Source of the DNA: Pollutimonas subterranea
GTDB lineage: Bacteria > Pseudomonadota > Gammaproteobacteria > Burkholderiales > Burkholderiaceae_B
Reading direction: 5' to 3'
DNA length: 64,000 bases
Assembly: GCF_002849655.1 (NCBI RefSeq)
Contig: NZ_PDNW01000018.1
Location: 1-64,000 of the forward strand
The position numbers and the translations under genes were made by a program. Position 1 is the stretch's first letter; every line of letters begins with the position of its first letter. Of the stretch, positions 52,070-62,297 are shown in pieces. The notes below the pieces were generated by a model. The model was given only the letters and a program-made list of their open reading frames with translations, was not told where the DNA came from and ran no database searches.

Positions 52070-53911
52070 GTGAAACACCTGCTACCGCCCTCGCTTGCAC
52101 TACCTATTCTGCCCCGTCGCCGATTCGTTCAGGGCCTTGCGGCCGGCGGTGTATTGTTGGGCTTATCGCCCTTCGCCCGAGCCGCCGGGGGTCCATCCGT
52201 CAAGACGAGCACCGGCTCGGCCGCTGTGCTGACAGGGACCGAGTTCAACCTGGAGATCGGTGAATCGCCCGTCAATTTCACCGGCAACCCACGCATGGCG
52301 ACGACGGTGAATGGCTCGCTTCCTGCCCCAACGTTGCGTTGGCGCGAAGGCGATACGATCACCATCCGCGTCAAGAACCGTCTGAAGGAAGCCACCTCCA
52401 TCCATTGGCACGGCATTATCCTGCCTTTTCAGATGGATGGCGTGCCAGGTATCAGTTTTACGGGCATCGCCCCAGGGGAAACGTTTACCTACCGATTTAA
52501 AGTCGAACAAAGCGGCACGTACTGGTATCACTCGCACTCGGGGATGCAGGAAGCGACCGGCGTTTATGGGGCGATCATTATCGACCCGGCACAAACCGAC
52601 CCCATACGGGCGGATCGGGAGTACGTCGTTCAGCTCTCTGACTGGACCGACGAGGATCCGATGCGAGTCCTGGCCAAACTCAAGATGCAAGGCGACTACT
52701 ACAACTACAATCAACCCACCGCCATTGATTTCTTCCAGGATGCCTCGCGAGATGGCCTGAAAGCGGCTATCGATAAGCGCAAGATGTGGAACGAGATGCG
52801 CATGAGTCCGACCGATTTGGCCGACCTGTCCGCTAACGTGCTGACCTACCTAATGAACGGCACGACACCAGCGGGCAACTGGACGGGGCTGTTTCAAGCC
52901 GGAGAACGGGTCCGCCTGCGCTTTATCAACGGCGCGGCCAACACCTTCTATGACGTGCGTATACCAGGCTTAAAGTTAACTGTGGTTCAGGCCGACGGCG
53001 TCAATGTCGAGCCTGTAACAGTGGACGAATTTCGCTTTGGTCCAGGGGAAACCTACGACGTACTGGTCGAGCCCAAAGACGATACCTATACCGTTTTTGC
53101 GCAAGCCATGGATCGCACTGGGTATGCACGGGGCACACTGGCTACGCGTGCCGGTCTCGAAGCGCCCGTACCCGCGCTTGACCCTGCGGAATGGCTCACC
53201 ATGGCAGACATGATGGGTGCCATGGGTGGTGGCATGGCAGGAATGAGCCATGGCGCGTCCGGCCAATCGTCCATGGGCGGTATGAACCACGGCGCTATGG
53301 CAGGTATGGACCATGGCAGCATGCAGGGTATGAATCACGCAGGGATGGCTGGTATGGATCATGGCGCTATGGCAGCAACTGGCGCCAGCACCCAAGTGCG
53401 CCACGCCAGGACCGAATATGGTCCAAGCATCGATATGCGGGTCGACATGCCGCGCACCAACTTGGACGATCCCGGCATTGGGCTGCGCAACAACGGCCGC
53501 CGAGTATTGACGCTATCGGACTTGCACACCGTGGGCGGTGCGATGGATCCGCGCGGCGCAGAGCGTGAAATCGAGCTCCATTTGACCGGAAACATGGAGC
53601 GCTACACCTGGTCGTTCGACGGCGTGGAGTTCGGAAAGTCGACACCGGTACATTTCCGTTACGGCGAACGGGTCAGGGTCATATTGCACAACGACACCAT
53701 GATGACGCACCCCATGCATTTGCACGGCATGTGGAGCGAACTGGAAACGCCCGATGGGCAATTCCAGGCACGCCGCCACACGATTCCGGTGCAGCCGGCG
53801 CAACGCATCAGCTTTCTCGTGACCGCCGATGCACTGGGTCGCTGGGCCTGGCATTGCCACCTGATGCTGCATATGGATGCGGGAATGTTTCGCGAAGTGG
53901 TGGTGGCATGA
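52070..53911 (+). CDS. copA: CopA-type periplasmic multicopper oxidase (island 2)
   Basis: The protein has 613 residues, the same length as the island 1 CopA, with GTG start and twin-arginine signal (LPRRRFVQGLAAG). The four copper motifs (HWHG, HSH, HPMHLHG, HCHLMLHMDAGM) are intact. The Met-rich insertion keeps MxGMxHG units with altered composition. Most of the protein is nearly identical to copy 1, so recent common origin is likely. It is translationally coupled to copB (ATGA). Confidence 0.95.
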   Translation: MKHLLPPSLALPILPRRRFVQGLAAGGVLLGLSPFARAAGGPSVKTSTGSAAVLTGTEFNLEIGESPVNFTGNPRMATTVNGSLPAPTLRWREGDTITIRVKNRLKEATSIHWHGIILPFQMDGVPGISFTGIAPGETFTYRFKVEQSGTYWYHSHSGMQEATGVYGAIIIDPAQTDPIRADREYVVQLSDWTDEDPMRVLAKLKMQGDYYNYNQPTAIDFFQDASRDGLKAAIDKRKMWNEMRMSPTDLADLSANVLTYLMNGTTPAGNWTGLFQAGERVRLRFINGAANTFYDVRIPGLKLTVVQADGVNVEPVTVDEFRFGPGETYDVLVEPKDDTYTVFAQAMDRTGYARGTLATRAGLEAPVPALDPAEWLTMADMMGAMGGGMAGMSHGASGQSSMGGMNHGAMAGMDHGSMQGMNHAGMAGMDHGAMAATGASTQVRHARTEYGPSIDMRVDMPRTNLDDPGIGLRNNGRRVLTLSDLHTVGGAMDPRGAEREIELHLTGNMERYTWSFDGVEFGKSTPVHFRYGERVRVILHNDTMMTHPMHLHGMWSELETPDGQFQARRHTIPVQPAQRISFLVTADALGRWAWHCHLMLHMDAGMFREVVVA

Positions 53912-55044
53912 GCTCAATAAACGAGAAAAAGGGAATCTTGACCGTGAATACCCATATAAAAAAACGTATTCTTGGAGTCGCCATCGCAACGCTCGGCGCA
54001 ACTCCGCTTTTTGCCTACGCCCAAGCGCATGACGCCCATAGTGGCCATACCGCCACGCCGGCCAGCTCGGCTCCTGCCGATGCAGCAAACATGCCTGGCA
54101 TGGATCACAGCAAAATGAATATGCCTGGCATGGACCATGGCACCATGAATATGAAGTCAACCCCCGCAACTAAGCCAGCAGAGGCCATGCCGGGAATGAA
54201 CCATGGCCAAGCCAACACAGCTCCGGCGGCCACTGCTCACGATATGGGAGCAATGGACACGAGCGGTGGCGGAATGGACCATGGCGATATGCAGATGCAG
54301 GGGGGCTCGGCCCCACCAGACGCCCGTGATCCGAATGCCTACTCCGATGGCTATGTACGTAATGCAGGCAAGTATGCGTTGCCACCGTCAGACGCGCTGA
54401 TCATGTCGGACATGCACAATTTCGGCTCAGTCTACTTCGACCGGTTGGAGTACGTCAGGGCGCGAGGTGAGGAGTGGGCGGCCTATGAAGGGGAGGCCTG
54501 GTACGGCAGCACTTATAACCGCGCCGTCATTAAAGCGGAAGGCGAAGTCGCGAGCGGCAAGTTGCAGGAATCCGAAACGCAGTTGCTGTGGCGTCATGCG
54601 GTTTCAACGTTCTGGGATACGGAACTGGGCGTAAGATTCGACCATGCTCAGGGCGCGCCAAACCGAGAATGGCTGGCATTCGGGTTTAAAGGGCTTGCGC
54701 CTTACTGGTTCGAGGTCGATGCCACGGCGTACGTTGGCCCAAGCGGTCGAACTGCGCTAGGCCTAAGCGCAGAGTACGACATCTTGCTGACGCAGAAACT
54801 GTATCTTCAACCGAGCGTAGAGGTCAACTTTTACGGTAAGAACGATCCAGCGCGAGAGATTGGAAGCGGGCTATCGGATGGCACGGCCGGTCTGCGTTTG
54901 AAGTACGAAGTCACGCGTCAGTTTGTTCCCTACGTTGGCGTGGAGTGGTCCAGCAAATTCGGAAAAACGGCAGATTACGCACGTGCAGCGGGCGAGTCCA
55001 AGCAGGAAACCCGTTTCGTGGCCGGTTTGAGCTTTCGGTTTTAA
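53908..55044 (+). CDS. copB: CopB outer-membrane copper resistance protein (island 2)
   Basis: The protein has 378 residues. The N-terminal Met/His-rich segment (MPGMDHSKMNMPGMDHG) differs from island 1, while the beta-barrel domain from DAYSDGYVRN-like sequence to the terminal GLSFRF is almost the same. The start overlaps the copA stop by 4 bases. The contrast of a variable metal-binding arm and a conserved barrel is visible on comparing the copies. Confidence 0.92.
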   Translation: MSSINEKKGILTVNTHIKKRILGVAIATLGATPLFAYAQAHDAHSGHTATPASSAPADAANMPGMDHSKMNMPGMDHGTMNMKSTPATKPAEAMPGMNHGQANTAPAATAHDMGAMDTSGGGMDHGDMQMQGGSAPPDARDPNAYSDGYVRNAGKYALPPSDALIMSDMHNFGSVYFDRLEYVRARGEEWAAYEGEAWYGSTYNRAVIKAEGEVASGKLQESETQLLWRHAVSTFWDTELGVRFDHAQGAPNREWLAFGFKGLAPYWFEVDATAYVGPSGRTALGLSAEYDILLTQKLYLQPSVEVNFYGKNDPAREIGSGLSDGTAGLRLKYEVTRQFVPYVGVEWSSKFGKTADYARAAGESKQETRFVAGLSFRF

Positions 55045-55107
55045 CTGTAACACCAGGGAACATCACGCCTGATGCCCTTATTTTTCCCTTATCCAAAGGT
55101 GATTTTT

Positions 55108-55620
55108 ATGAAAAAGACATTATCGATACTGATATTAAGCACGTTACCCGCCCTGGCATTAGCCGCCGGAAGCCATGGTGGAGGTCATGAGATGAAAGAC
55201 GGCACCATGATGCAAGGTCATGATATGTCCAGCATGAACAAAGGTGACTCGGCTGTGGGACAACCTGGCGACGCCGCCAAGGTCACGCGTACGATCGAGC
55301 TCGTCATGGACGATACCATGCGTTTTTCTCCAAGCGAGTTCAACGTGAAGCCCGGCGAGACGGTCCGTTTTTTCATGAAGAACAACGGCAGGATCCCGCA
55401 TGAAATGGTGATTGGCTCCGTTGCGGAACTCAAAGAGCATGCCGCCATGATGCAAAAAATGCCGGGTATGAAACATGCCGAGCCCAATATGATCACGGTC
55501 AATCCTGGCCAAAAAGGTGGCCTCGTCTGGCAGTTTCCTCAGACCGGAACCGTTGACTTTGCCTGCCTTCTTCCTGGGCACATGGAAGCGGGCATGATTG
55601 GTAAGGTAAAAGTCGGATAA
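55108..55620 (+). CDS. CopI-like periplasmic cupredoxin (island 2)
   Basis: The protein has 170 residues from MKKTLSILILSTLPALALAA. The His/Met-rich N-terminal extension (HGGGHEMKDGTMMQGHDM) and cupredoxin fold with RIPHEM and FACLLPGHMEAGM keep the type 1 copper ligands. It follows copB as in island 1. It is more diverged from the two other cupredoxins than they are from each other. Confidence 0.92.
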   Translation: MKKTLSILILSTLPALALAAGSHGGGHEMKDGTMMQGHDMSSMNKGDSAVGQPGDAAKVTRTIELVMDDTMRFSPSEFNVKPGETVRFFMKNNGRIPHEMVIGSVAELKEHAAMMQKMPGMKHAEPNMITVNPGQKGGLVWQFPQTGTVDFACLLPGHMEAGMIGKVKVG

Positions 55621-55828
55621 GGTGACGTAAAGGCGGCGCCTTATGGCCAGATTATTAATCCACTGCGTGATGGATTACTAGGCACAGTAGCTACAGTGCG
55701 TTCCCTCCAGAGCGGCAGCACTGCATATGCAGTGCTGCCAATGCTTATTTCTCCCACACGAATCACAGTCGATCCAGCCACAAAAGGCGAACCACGCTCT
55801 AGCATTATCCAAATATTTTCAATATGAC

Positions 55829-56410
55829 ATGCATACGATACTAAAAAGCCTGCTTCTCGTCTTCGGTTATCTTCTAACGAATAGCGCCGTGGCATCGGAA
55901 GTCAGACTGACTTCTATTATCGAAAGCCCTGTTCACACACTCGGCAAACACGCTCATAAGGCGATCCCTCGACTCGAGAGCTTGCGTAAGATGTTTCTTG
56001 CCACGCCGCTGATCGAACGCGCGCGTATCAACTCATCCTTTGGCTACCGGCTGCATCCCGTATCAGGCAAGTGGGCAGGCCATCAGGGTCTTGACTACCC
56101 CGCCCCAAAAGGCACTCCCATCCGCGCAACGGCTCAGGGAAAAATCTCTTTCATTGGCGTCCAAAATGGATATGGAAAAGTGATTTTCATAGAGCATGAT
56201 AACGAGTATTCCACTGTCTATGCGCATCAAAGCCGTTTCAAGAAAGGCCTAAGAAAAGGTGTCAACATAGAAAAGGGACAAATCATTGGCTATGTCGGTT
56301 CAACCGGAACATCCAGTGGCCCTCATTTGCATTATGAGCTGCGCGTCAACAATCAACCGGTAGACCCCATCCAAGAAAAACGGCAACTGACTTCCTATGT
56401 CCAAAGATGA
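55829..56410 (+). CDS. M23-family metalloendopeptidase
   Basis: The protein has 193 residues from MHTILKSLLLVFGYLL, which forms a signal sequence. The peptidase domain has the zinc ligands in HQGLDYPAP (H and D) and GPHLHYEL (HxH), typical of LytM/M23 enzymes that cut peptidoglycan cross-bridges. It lies between cupredoxin and cytochrome c genes and has no counterpart in island 1. A role in cell-wall changes during copper stress is a guess. Confidence 0.9.
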   Translation: MHTILKSLLLVFGYLLTNSAVASEVRLTSIIESPVHTLGKHAHKAIPRLESLRKMFLATPLIERARINSSFGYRLHPVSGKWAGHQGLDYPAPKGTPIRATAQGKISFIGVQNGYGKVIFIEHDNEYSTVYAHQSRFKKGLRKGVNIEKGQIIGYVGSTGTSSGPHLHYELRVNNQPVDPIQEKRQLTSYVQR

Positions 56411-56491
56411 GGCTACATTGTGCTGCCTGAAGAGCGGTAGCAGAAAATTACATAGACTGATCGTGCAACAAAGTGAGTGGGGATAGTTCCA

Positions 56492-56977
56492 ATGGCAATA
56501 GCGGTGAAAAAAGCAAGCGTGATTATCGGTGTGCTTGGTGTATTGGCGTTCGGCGCCGGCTTGTTTATGTATGAATCCTTGAGGGACACAAGGCAGGCAT
56601 TTATTGATCCTTCTGATCAAGAACTCGTTGCCAACGGCAAAGGAATCTATGCCAACAACTGCGCATCCTGCCATGGCGCGAAGCTGGAAGGCCAGCCAAA
56701 CTGGCGGATACGTCAAGTCAATGGTCGTTTGCCTGCGCCGCCGCATGATGAGAGCGGGCACACCTGGCATCATCCCGATGCCGTTTTAATTGACATCACT
56801 AAAAATGGCCTGGTTCCTGGCGTGACAGCCCCATCCGGATATGTGAGCGACATGCCAGCCTATGACAAATTGCTGACAGATCACGACATCCGAGCTGTGC
56901 TCGCTTATATCAAAAGCTCCTGGCCCAAGCAGGCGTTAGCGGCTCAAAAAGAAATCACGCAACAACGGCCACAGTAA
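56492..56977 (+). CDS. Membrane-anchored class I cytochrome c (island 2)
   Basis: The protein has 161 residues from MAIAVKKASVIIGV; an upstream ATG adds five residues. An N-terminal helix anchors it, the haem site is NNCASCH, and SDMPAY carries the likely axial Met. GHTWHHPDAVL is conserved with the other two copies. It is separated from cupredoxin here by the M23 gene, whereas copies 1 and 3 are adjacent to it. Confidence 0.9.
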   Translation: MAIAVKKASVIIGVLGVLAFGAGLFMYESLRDTRQAFIDPSDQELVANGKGIYANNCASCHGAKLEGQPNWRIRQVNGRLPAPPHDESGHTWHHPDAVLIDITKNGLVPGVTAPSGYVSDMPAYDKLLTDHDIRAVLAYIKSSWPKQALAAQKEITQQRPQ

Positions 56978-56998
56978 CTCATTGGGCGCGCTAGCCGT

Positions 56999-58645
56999 TT
57001 ATTTTGCTTTACGTAACCGCAAGGCGTTCGTCACCACCGAAGCTGAACTTAAGCTCATCGCCAGGGCGGCAAACATGGGTGAGAGCAATAACCCCGTCCA
57101 TGGATACAGCACGCCCGCCGCCAGCGGCACGCCCAAAGCGTTATAAACAAAAGCAAACCCCAGGTTTTGCTTCATATTCGCGATGGTAGCGTCAGAGAGA
57201 TGACGGGCAATCGAGATTCCTCGTAAATCGCCTCTCACCAGCGTGACCTGGGCGCTGTTCATGGCGACATCGGTGCCGGTGCCCATGGCAATGCCGACAT
57301 TGGCTTTAGCCAGCGCAGGCGCATCGTTAATGCCGTCGCCCGCCATCGCCACGATATGCCCTTGATCCTGAAGCTTTGTAACCAGATCGAGCTTATCGGC
57401 CGGCTTTACTTCACCATGGAATTCGTCGATACCCAGGCGTTGCGCTACAGCCTTAGCTGTCGATACCCCATCGCCTGTGGCCATGATGACTCGGATTCCT
57501 GCGGCCTTCAGTTCACTCAAGGCTTCTTGCGTACTGGCTTTGATAGGGTCGGACACGGCAAGTAGACCCAGTAAGTCGCCGTTCGCAGCCAGATACATGA
57601 CGCTCGCGCCTTGCATACGCAGGTTATCTGCCTTTTCGCTCAGTATCGCCACATCGACACCTTCCTGCTGCATCAGCGCGGTATTACCGAGCGCCAGGCG
57701 TTTGCCCTCGACGGTGCCGCGAACACCAATTCCGGAGCCCGACTCGAATTCATCTACCATAGCCAATGCGATGCCCTGCGCTCGCGCGCCACTAACAATG
57801 GTGTCAGCCAACAGATGTTCACTGCCTTGATCCAGACTCGCGGCCAGACGCAACACTTCTTTGGCGGTACCGCCCTGGACGTGAATCGCTTGCTCAAACG
57901 TGGGCCGTCCTTCGGTCAAGGTGCCGGTCTTATCGACGATCAAGGTATCGACCTTGCGGAAGTTTTCGATGGCAGCGGCATCCCGGAATAGGACGCCGTG
58001 CGTCGCACCATGGCCAGTGGCGACCATAATCGACATTGGTGTTGCCAGGCCTAGCGCGCACGGGCAAGCAATGATCAGTACAGCCACCGCATTGATCAGA
58101 CCGTACACCCAACTGGGCTGTGGCCCCCAGAATCCCCACACGAAAAACGTTATCACGGCGATGGCAACCACCGCCATGACAAAATAGCCGGCCACATGAT
58201 CGGCCATGCGTTGCATAGGCGCTCGGGAGCGCTGCGCTTGCGCCACAAGCTGCACGATTTGGGACGGCACGGTGGCCGCGCCCACTTTCTCGGCACGTAT
58301 CACCAGTGCGCCCGATGTATTCATCGTGGCGCCAATGACTTTATCGCCCACGCGTTTGCTGACGGGTAGCGGCTCACCTGTAAGCATGGATTCGTCAATG
58401 GAGCTTGCGCCCTCCTCTACCGCCCCGTCCACCGGCACTTTTTCACCTGGACGCACACGCAAGCGATCGCCTTCATGCACATGAGTCAAGGGCACATCTT
58501 CTTCAGTACCATCAGGCAAGATGCGCCGGGCCGTCTTCGGGGCCAATCCCATTAGCGACTTGATGGCCGCCGAGGTCTGCGAGCGAGCTTTCAATTCAAG
58601 GATTTGTCCGAAAAGCGTCAAGGAGATGATGACAACCGCGGCCAT
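56999..58645 (-). pseudogene. 5'-truncated copper P-type ATPase gene
   Basis: From about 58642 downward the protein follows the island 1 ATPase, starting at [17 protein letters not shown], with actuator-domain TGEPLP, CPC, DKTGT and GDGINDAP motifs intact. The first 230 or so residues (YHS domain, metal-binding domain, first membrane helices) are missing. The internal ATG at 58645 could at best give a 548-residue protein lacking the entry helices, so export activity is unlikely. The frame is otherwise open, which suggests a recent deletion. Confidence 0.85.
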
Positions 58646-58681
58646 GCTTCGGCAAAGTCGTCTCCAGGTGATCGTCACGCC

Positions 58682-59794
58682 ATGCAGCCTAACGTGACAC
58701 GCCCGCAATTAGCAGCTGTCACGATGGCCACCGGCTTAATGCTATTGGCTGGCATGACGTTTCCGGCGCTGTTTGTGAACATGCGCCTGTCTGCCCGCGA
58801 CGTAGGAGGAGCGATTATGCCGCCAGGCATGATCATGGGGTGGGACACGCCGGGTGCTGCCATGCGCAATATGGCGGCCATCGCACCGCTCTTGGTCGCG
58901 CATACCGCAGCGCAAGACGCCCAAGGCGATACAGCACTTGAACCTCGTATTGAAAACGGTGTCAAGGTTTTTGATCTGGAAGCGAGCGTTGTGCGTTGGA
59001 ACATCCTGCCCGACGTACAGGTGGAAGGCTATGCGTTCAATCGCCAGATTCCGGGTCCACGGCTGCGCGTCACTGAAGGCGATAGGGTCCGTATCAATGT
59101 CACCAATAAACTACCGGAATCGACGACAGTACATTGGCATGGCTTGATCCTACCCAATGAAATGGATGGACCGGCTAACATTACCCAAAAGCCAATTGCT
59201 CCTGGCGGTAAATACGTTTATGAGTTCACGACCGAACAATCCGGTACTTATTTTTATCATACACATGACCATGTCGATCGGCAGCAAGCCTTCGGCCTAT
59301 ATGGCGCACTCATTATCGACCCAAAGAACCGCGATGAAGAACCCCGGGCCGACCATGAGTATATATTGCAGTTACAGGAGTGGCTCAAGCGCGAAGGGTT
59401 GACCTACCCTGCCATGCTGATGGAAGGAGCCTTGCCCAATTACTTCACTATCAATGGCAAAGCATACCCGGCCACGGACATGGTGAAGATGAAAGTGGGC
59501 GAGACGATCAAATTGCGCTTCATTGGCAGTAATAACAATTTTGTACACCCTATGCATGTTCACGGTGGGCCTTTTACCGTGGTTGCCCGCGATGGAAATG
59601 TGTTGTCCACCGCGGCGCGCTTCGAAGCCGATACAGTCAACGTCGGTCCAGGGCAACGCTATGACGTTATATGGACGGCGCTCCGCCCGGGCAAATGGAT
59701 TGTGCATTGTCACATTCCGCACCATACGACCAACAACAATGTAGAACAAGAAGGCGCCGGGGGCCTGACCATGGTTCTGGACGTCCAAGCTTAG
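58682..59794 (+). CDS. Multicopper oxidase, possibly 5'-truncated
   Basis: The protein has 370 residues from [13 protein letters not shown]. An N-terminal membrane anchor or signal helix ([20 protein letters not shown]) is followed by cupredoxin domains with HWHG, HTHDH, HPMHVHG and HCHIPHH, so the copper sites are complete. It is not close to CopA and belongs to another oxidase branch. The coding frame runs back into the truncated ATPase, so its natural 5' end and promoter may have been lost. Confidence 0.85.
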   Translation: MQPNVTRPQLAAVTMATGLMLLAGMTFPALFVNMRLSARDVGGAIMPPGMIMGWDTPGAAMRNMAAIAPLLVAHTAAQDAQGDTALEPRIENGVKVFDLEASVVRWNILPDVQVEGYAFNRQIPGPRLRVTEGDRVRINVTNKLPESTTVHWHGLILPNEMDGPANITQKPIAPGGKYVYEFTTEQSGTYFYHTHDHVDRQQAFGLYGALIIDPKNRDEEPRADHEYILQLQEWLKREGLTYPAMLMEGALPNYFTINGKAYPATDMVKMKVGETIKLRFIGSNNNFVHPMHVHGGPFTVVARDGNVLSTAARFEADTVNVGPGQRYDVIWTALRPGKWIVHCHIPHHTTNNNVEQEGAGGLTMVLDVQA

Positions 59795-59882
59795 CCCATT
59801 CTGCTTGAACCGCAGCGCCTGATAGGATAATAGCGGCTACGATTAAGCGACCATCTCCATGGCGAAGGCCGTTGGCATCAAC

Positions 59883-60025
59883 CATGATGCGGACTCACCA
59901 CCAGGGCGCTGTAGACATGACCGCGCTAGAGCTGGAAAAAGGGTCAAGATCCTGAGATGAAACAACCGGCCAAAGAAATGATCGCCGCCCAGAAAAAAGA
60001 GAAATCGTAAATTCGATGAATGACT
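59883..60025 (+). pseudogene. Frameshifted DUF305 protein fragment
   Basis: MMRTHHQGAVDMTALELEKG is read from 59884. The frame then shifts to GQDPEMKQPAKEMIAAQKK (from about 59942) and again to EIVNSMN. Together these reproduce the core of DUF305 proteins, including the HHQGAxDM metal-site motif. At least two frame changes and a missing N-terminus make it non-functional. It lies between the oxidase and the Met-rich gene. Confidence 0.65.
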
Positions 60026-60090
60026 CGCGGCGTATCCAAAGCCTTCGAAATAACCTTTTTGGCAGGTCCGTTGATCGAACTCAAGTCTCG

Positions 60091-60450
60091 TTATTGAGGC
60101 GAGGACGGCGCTTCAAGCTTGTCGGCATACTTGATCATGATGTCGCCCATGGCACGCATCATCTCGCCATGCATCTGCATCATCACTTTGCTATTGGCTC
60201 CGCTAGCAGCGCCCATCATAGGACAGCTGCCCATCATCCTCATCATGTCGCCGCCCATCATGCCGTGATCTTTCATCTTGCCTGGCTTCATATCGCCCAT
60301 CTTGGCCGCGTCACCATTCTGCATCATGCCTGATTCAGCTTTCATGCCTGCGGTAGTGCCATCACTGCTGGAAGTCGCTGCTACTCCCGCACCGCTTACG
60401 CCCAACAAGAGCGTCGTAATGGGCGCAATAAATAGTGCTTTCATATTCAT
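60091..60450 (-). CDS. Met/His-rich periplasmic protein
   Basis: The protein has 119 residues with AGGAGAT ahead of the ATG. A signal peptide (MNMKALFIAPITTLLLGVSG) precedes a Met-rich segment (MKDHGMMGGDMMRMMGSCPMM) and a short helical tail. The Met/His spacing suggests copper binding in the periplasm, as for many small cop island proteins; no family was named with confidence. It has no counterpart in island 1. Confidence 0.75.
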   Translation of the reverse strand: MNMKALFIAPITTLLLGVSGAGVAATSSSDGTTAGMKAESGMMQNGDAAKMGDMKPGKMKDHGMMGGDMMRMMGSCPMMGAASGANSKVMMQMHGEMMRAMGDIMIKYADKLEAPSSPQ

Positions 60451-60610
60451 TTGTATCTCCTAAATCCAGAAAATTGACTTTTCACGAACCGGCTTGAACT
60501 TGTGGCGCAAGAGAGATGTAGATATAGAGGTGTAGATATCTTCCAGCGTCAGAGCAGCAAGGCGTACCAATCGTGGCGTACCCGGCTATACCATTGCTTG
60601 TCTGTAGATT

Positions 60611-61027
60611 TTAGTCCTTGGAAAACGGTTTACCGTTAAAGTCCACAGTAACCAGATTGCCGTCCAACTCGCCCATGCCTGGCGCATTCAACGGCATGCC
60701 AGGCGCCGACACGCCCTTCACTGATGAGTCAGCCAGCAATTTGTTGACAGCATTGGCCGGTACGTGCCCCTCGATGATTTGGCCAGTGGCTTCTACCACG
60801 CCCGTATGACACGATCCAAGCTTTGGTGGCACACCGAGTTTTTGCTTCACCGAAGCCATGTCGGCCGTTTTGATCGCCGTAACATCAAAGCCAGCATCCC
60901 GCATATGCTCGACCCACCCGGTGCAGCAACCGCAATTGGGATCCTGATATACGGTAATGGCCGTGCCGGCAGCCTGTGCAAAGGATGATGCGACGGCCAA
61001 GGCAGCCGCTGCTAGCCATAATTTCAT
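60611..61027 (-). CDS. DUF411 (CopG-like) periplasmic copper protein (module 3)
   Basis: The protein has 138 residues, the same as the island 1 copy with scattered substitutions. It keeps the signal peptide, NCGCCTGWVEHM and SCHTGVVE. A longer reading frame upstream overlaps the intergenic region and is not supported by homology. It is the last gene of the third module. Confidence 0.9.
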   Translation of the reverse strand: MKLWLAAAALAVASSFAQAAGTAITVYQDPNCGCCTGWVEHMRDAGFDVTAIKTADMASVKQKLGVPPKLGSCHTGVVEATGQIIEGHVPANAVNKLLADSSVKGVSAPGMPLNAPGMGELDGNLVTVDFNGKPFSKD

Positions 61028-61097
61028 GAAACCTGCTCCAGCGTAAATGTAAATCTTGAATGATTCATAGTATAGATAAAGACCACGCTCGGGCAGA

Positions 61098-61571
61098 TTA
61101 GTTCTGTCGTTGCAATGTGACGTCCTTCTGTGCCTCCAGGACCTTGGGTGGCCAGTTGCTCTTGATGTAAGCCAGTACCGCAATGATCTCTTGATCGCTG
61201 AGGATGTCCCGATACGCGGGCATGTCGCTAACATAGCTTGGCGGCGCAGTCTTCCCAGGAACCAGGCCGTTTTTCACCATATCGACCAACATCGCATCAG
61301 GATGGTGCCAGGTATGGCCGGTTTTGTCGTGCGGCGGTGCGGGCAGCCTGCCATTGGGCATGCGGTCACGCCAGTTCGGCTGCCCTTGCAGGGACTCACC
61401 ATGGCAAGCTGCGCAATTGTTCGCATAGATCGCCCTGCCCTGCATCACAAGAGCCTGATCCGCAGGGTCGATGAATGCCGAGCCCGATGGCCGCATCGTG
61501 CTGTAAAAGATGGCGGCGGCACCGATGGTGACGACGCCGACCACACCAAAGATCAATGTTCTCTGTGACAT
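61098..61571 (-). CDS. Membrane-anchored class I cytochrome c (module 3)
   Basis: The protein has 157 residues, closely related to 24331-24804 (same length, NNCAACH haem site, YVSDMPAY, GHTWHHPDAML). It follows the cupredoxin gene by 16 bases. Order and spacing equal island 1. Confidence 0.92.
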   Translation of the reverse strand: MSQRTLIFGVVGVVTIGAAAIFYSTMRPSGSAFIDPADQALVMQGRAIYANNCAACHGESLQGQPNWRDRMPNGRLPAPPHDKTGHTWHHPDAMLVDMVKNGLVPGKTAPPSYVSDMPAYRDILSDQEIIAVLAYIKSNWPPKVLEAQKDVTLQRQN

Positions 61572-61587
61572 TTCAACGTGGGGGGGG

Positions 61588-62100
61588 TCAGCTGACCTTT
61601 ACCTTGCCCACCATCCCGGCCTCCATGTGGCCCGGTATCAGACAAGCGAAATCGACGGTACCAGCCTGATCAAACTGCCACACCAAGCCGCCAACCTTAC
61701 CTGGGGCCAATGTAATCATATTTGGTTCGGCATGCTGCATGCCCGGCATTTTTTGCATTTCAGCCGCATGGGCTTTTAGATCGGCGAGGGATCCGATCAC
61801 CATTTCATGGGGGATTTTGCCCGTGTTCTTGATAAAGAAACGAATGGTCTCGCCAGCGCTGACCTGAATGTCACCCGGTGTAAACCGCATGGTGTCGTCC
61901 ATCGTCAACTCAATCGTGCGGGTAACTTTGGCCGGATCGCCAGGCTTGCCAGTCGGCGACGGTGCATTCGACATGGTGGACATATCGTGCCCAGGCATGC
62001 CATGCCCCGGCGCACCATGCCCTCCGGCATGGTTACCCGCAGCCAATGCGAGCGTCGGAAGCACGCTCAAAGCCAGAACAGAAAGGGTCTTTTTCATCAT
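61588..62100 (-). CDS. CopI-like periplasmic cupredoxin (module 3)
   Basis: The protein has 170 residues, closely similar to the island 1 cupredoxin (HAGGHGAPGHGMPGHDM extension, KIPHEM, FACLIPGHMEAGM). It is now the first intact gene behind a cop promoter because copA and nearly all of copB have been deleted. Confidence 0.93.
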   Translation of the reverse strand: MMKKTLSVLALSVLPTLALAAGNHAGGHGAPGHGMPGHDMSTMSNAPSPTGKPGDPAKVTRTIELTMDDTMRFTPGDIQVSAGETIRFFIKNTGKIPHEMVIGSLADLKAHAAEMQKMPGMQHAEPNMITLAPGKVGGLVWQFDQAGTVDFACLIPGHMEAGMVGKVKVS

Positions 62101-62162
62101 GAGTACACTCCTAGAGTTTGTTTAAGTAGGCAGCCATTTCAACCGCCCAAGAAAAGGCAATA

Positions 62163-62215
62163 TCGAAACCGAAAATTCAAGACATCCACGAAACGGGCTT
62201 CCTGCTTCATCGCCC
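62163..62215 (-). pseudogene. copB: copB 3' tail remnant
   Basis: The minus strand reads KQEARFVDVLNFRFR, aligning with the CopB C-terminus KQETRFVAGLSFRF. The stop codon is lost (TGA to CGA). Nothing upstream of it resembles copB; promoter-type sequence follows within about 25 bases. Confidence 0.65.
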
Positions 62216-62297
62216 GAGTTAGTCACTTTAATGGCAACAGCATTGATCAATCAATTGCACTTTAACGAAGTACAACTGCCGATCTACTGACGTGCAA

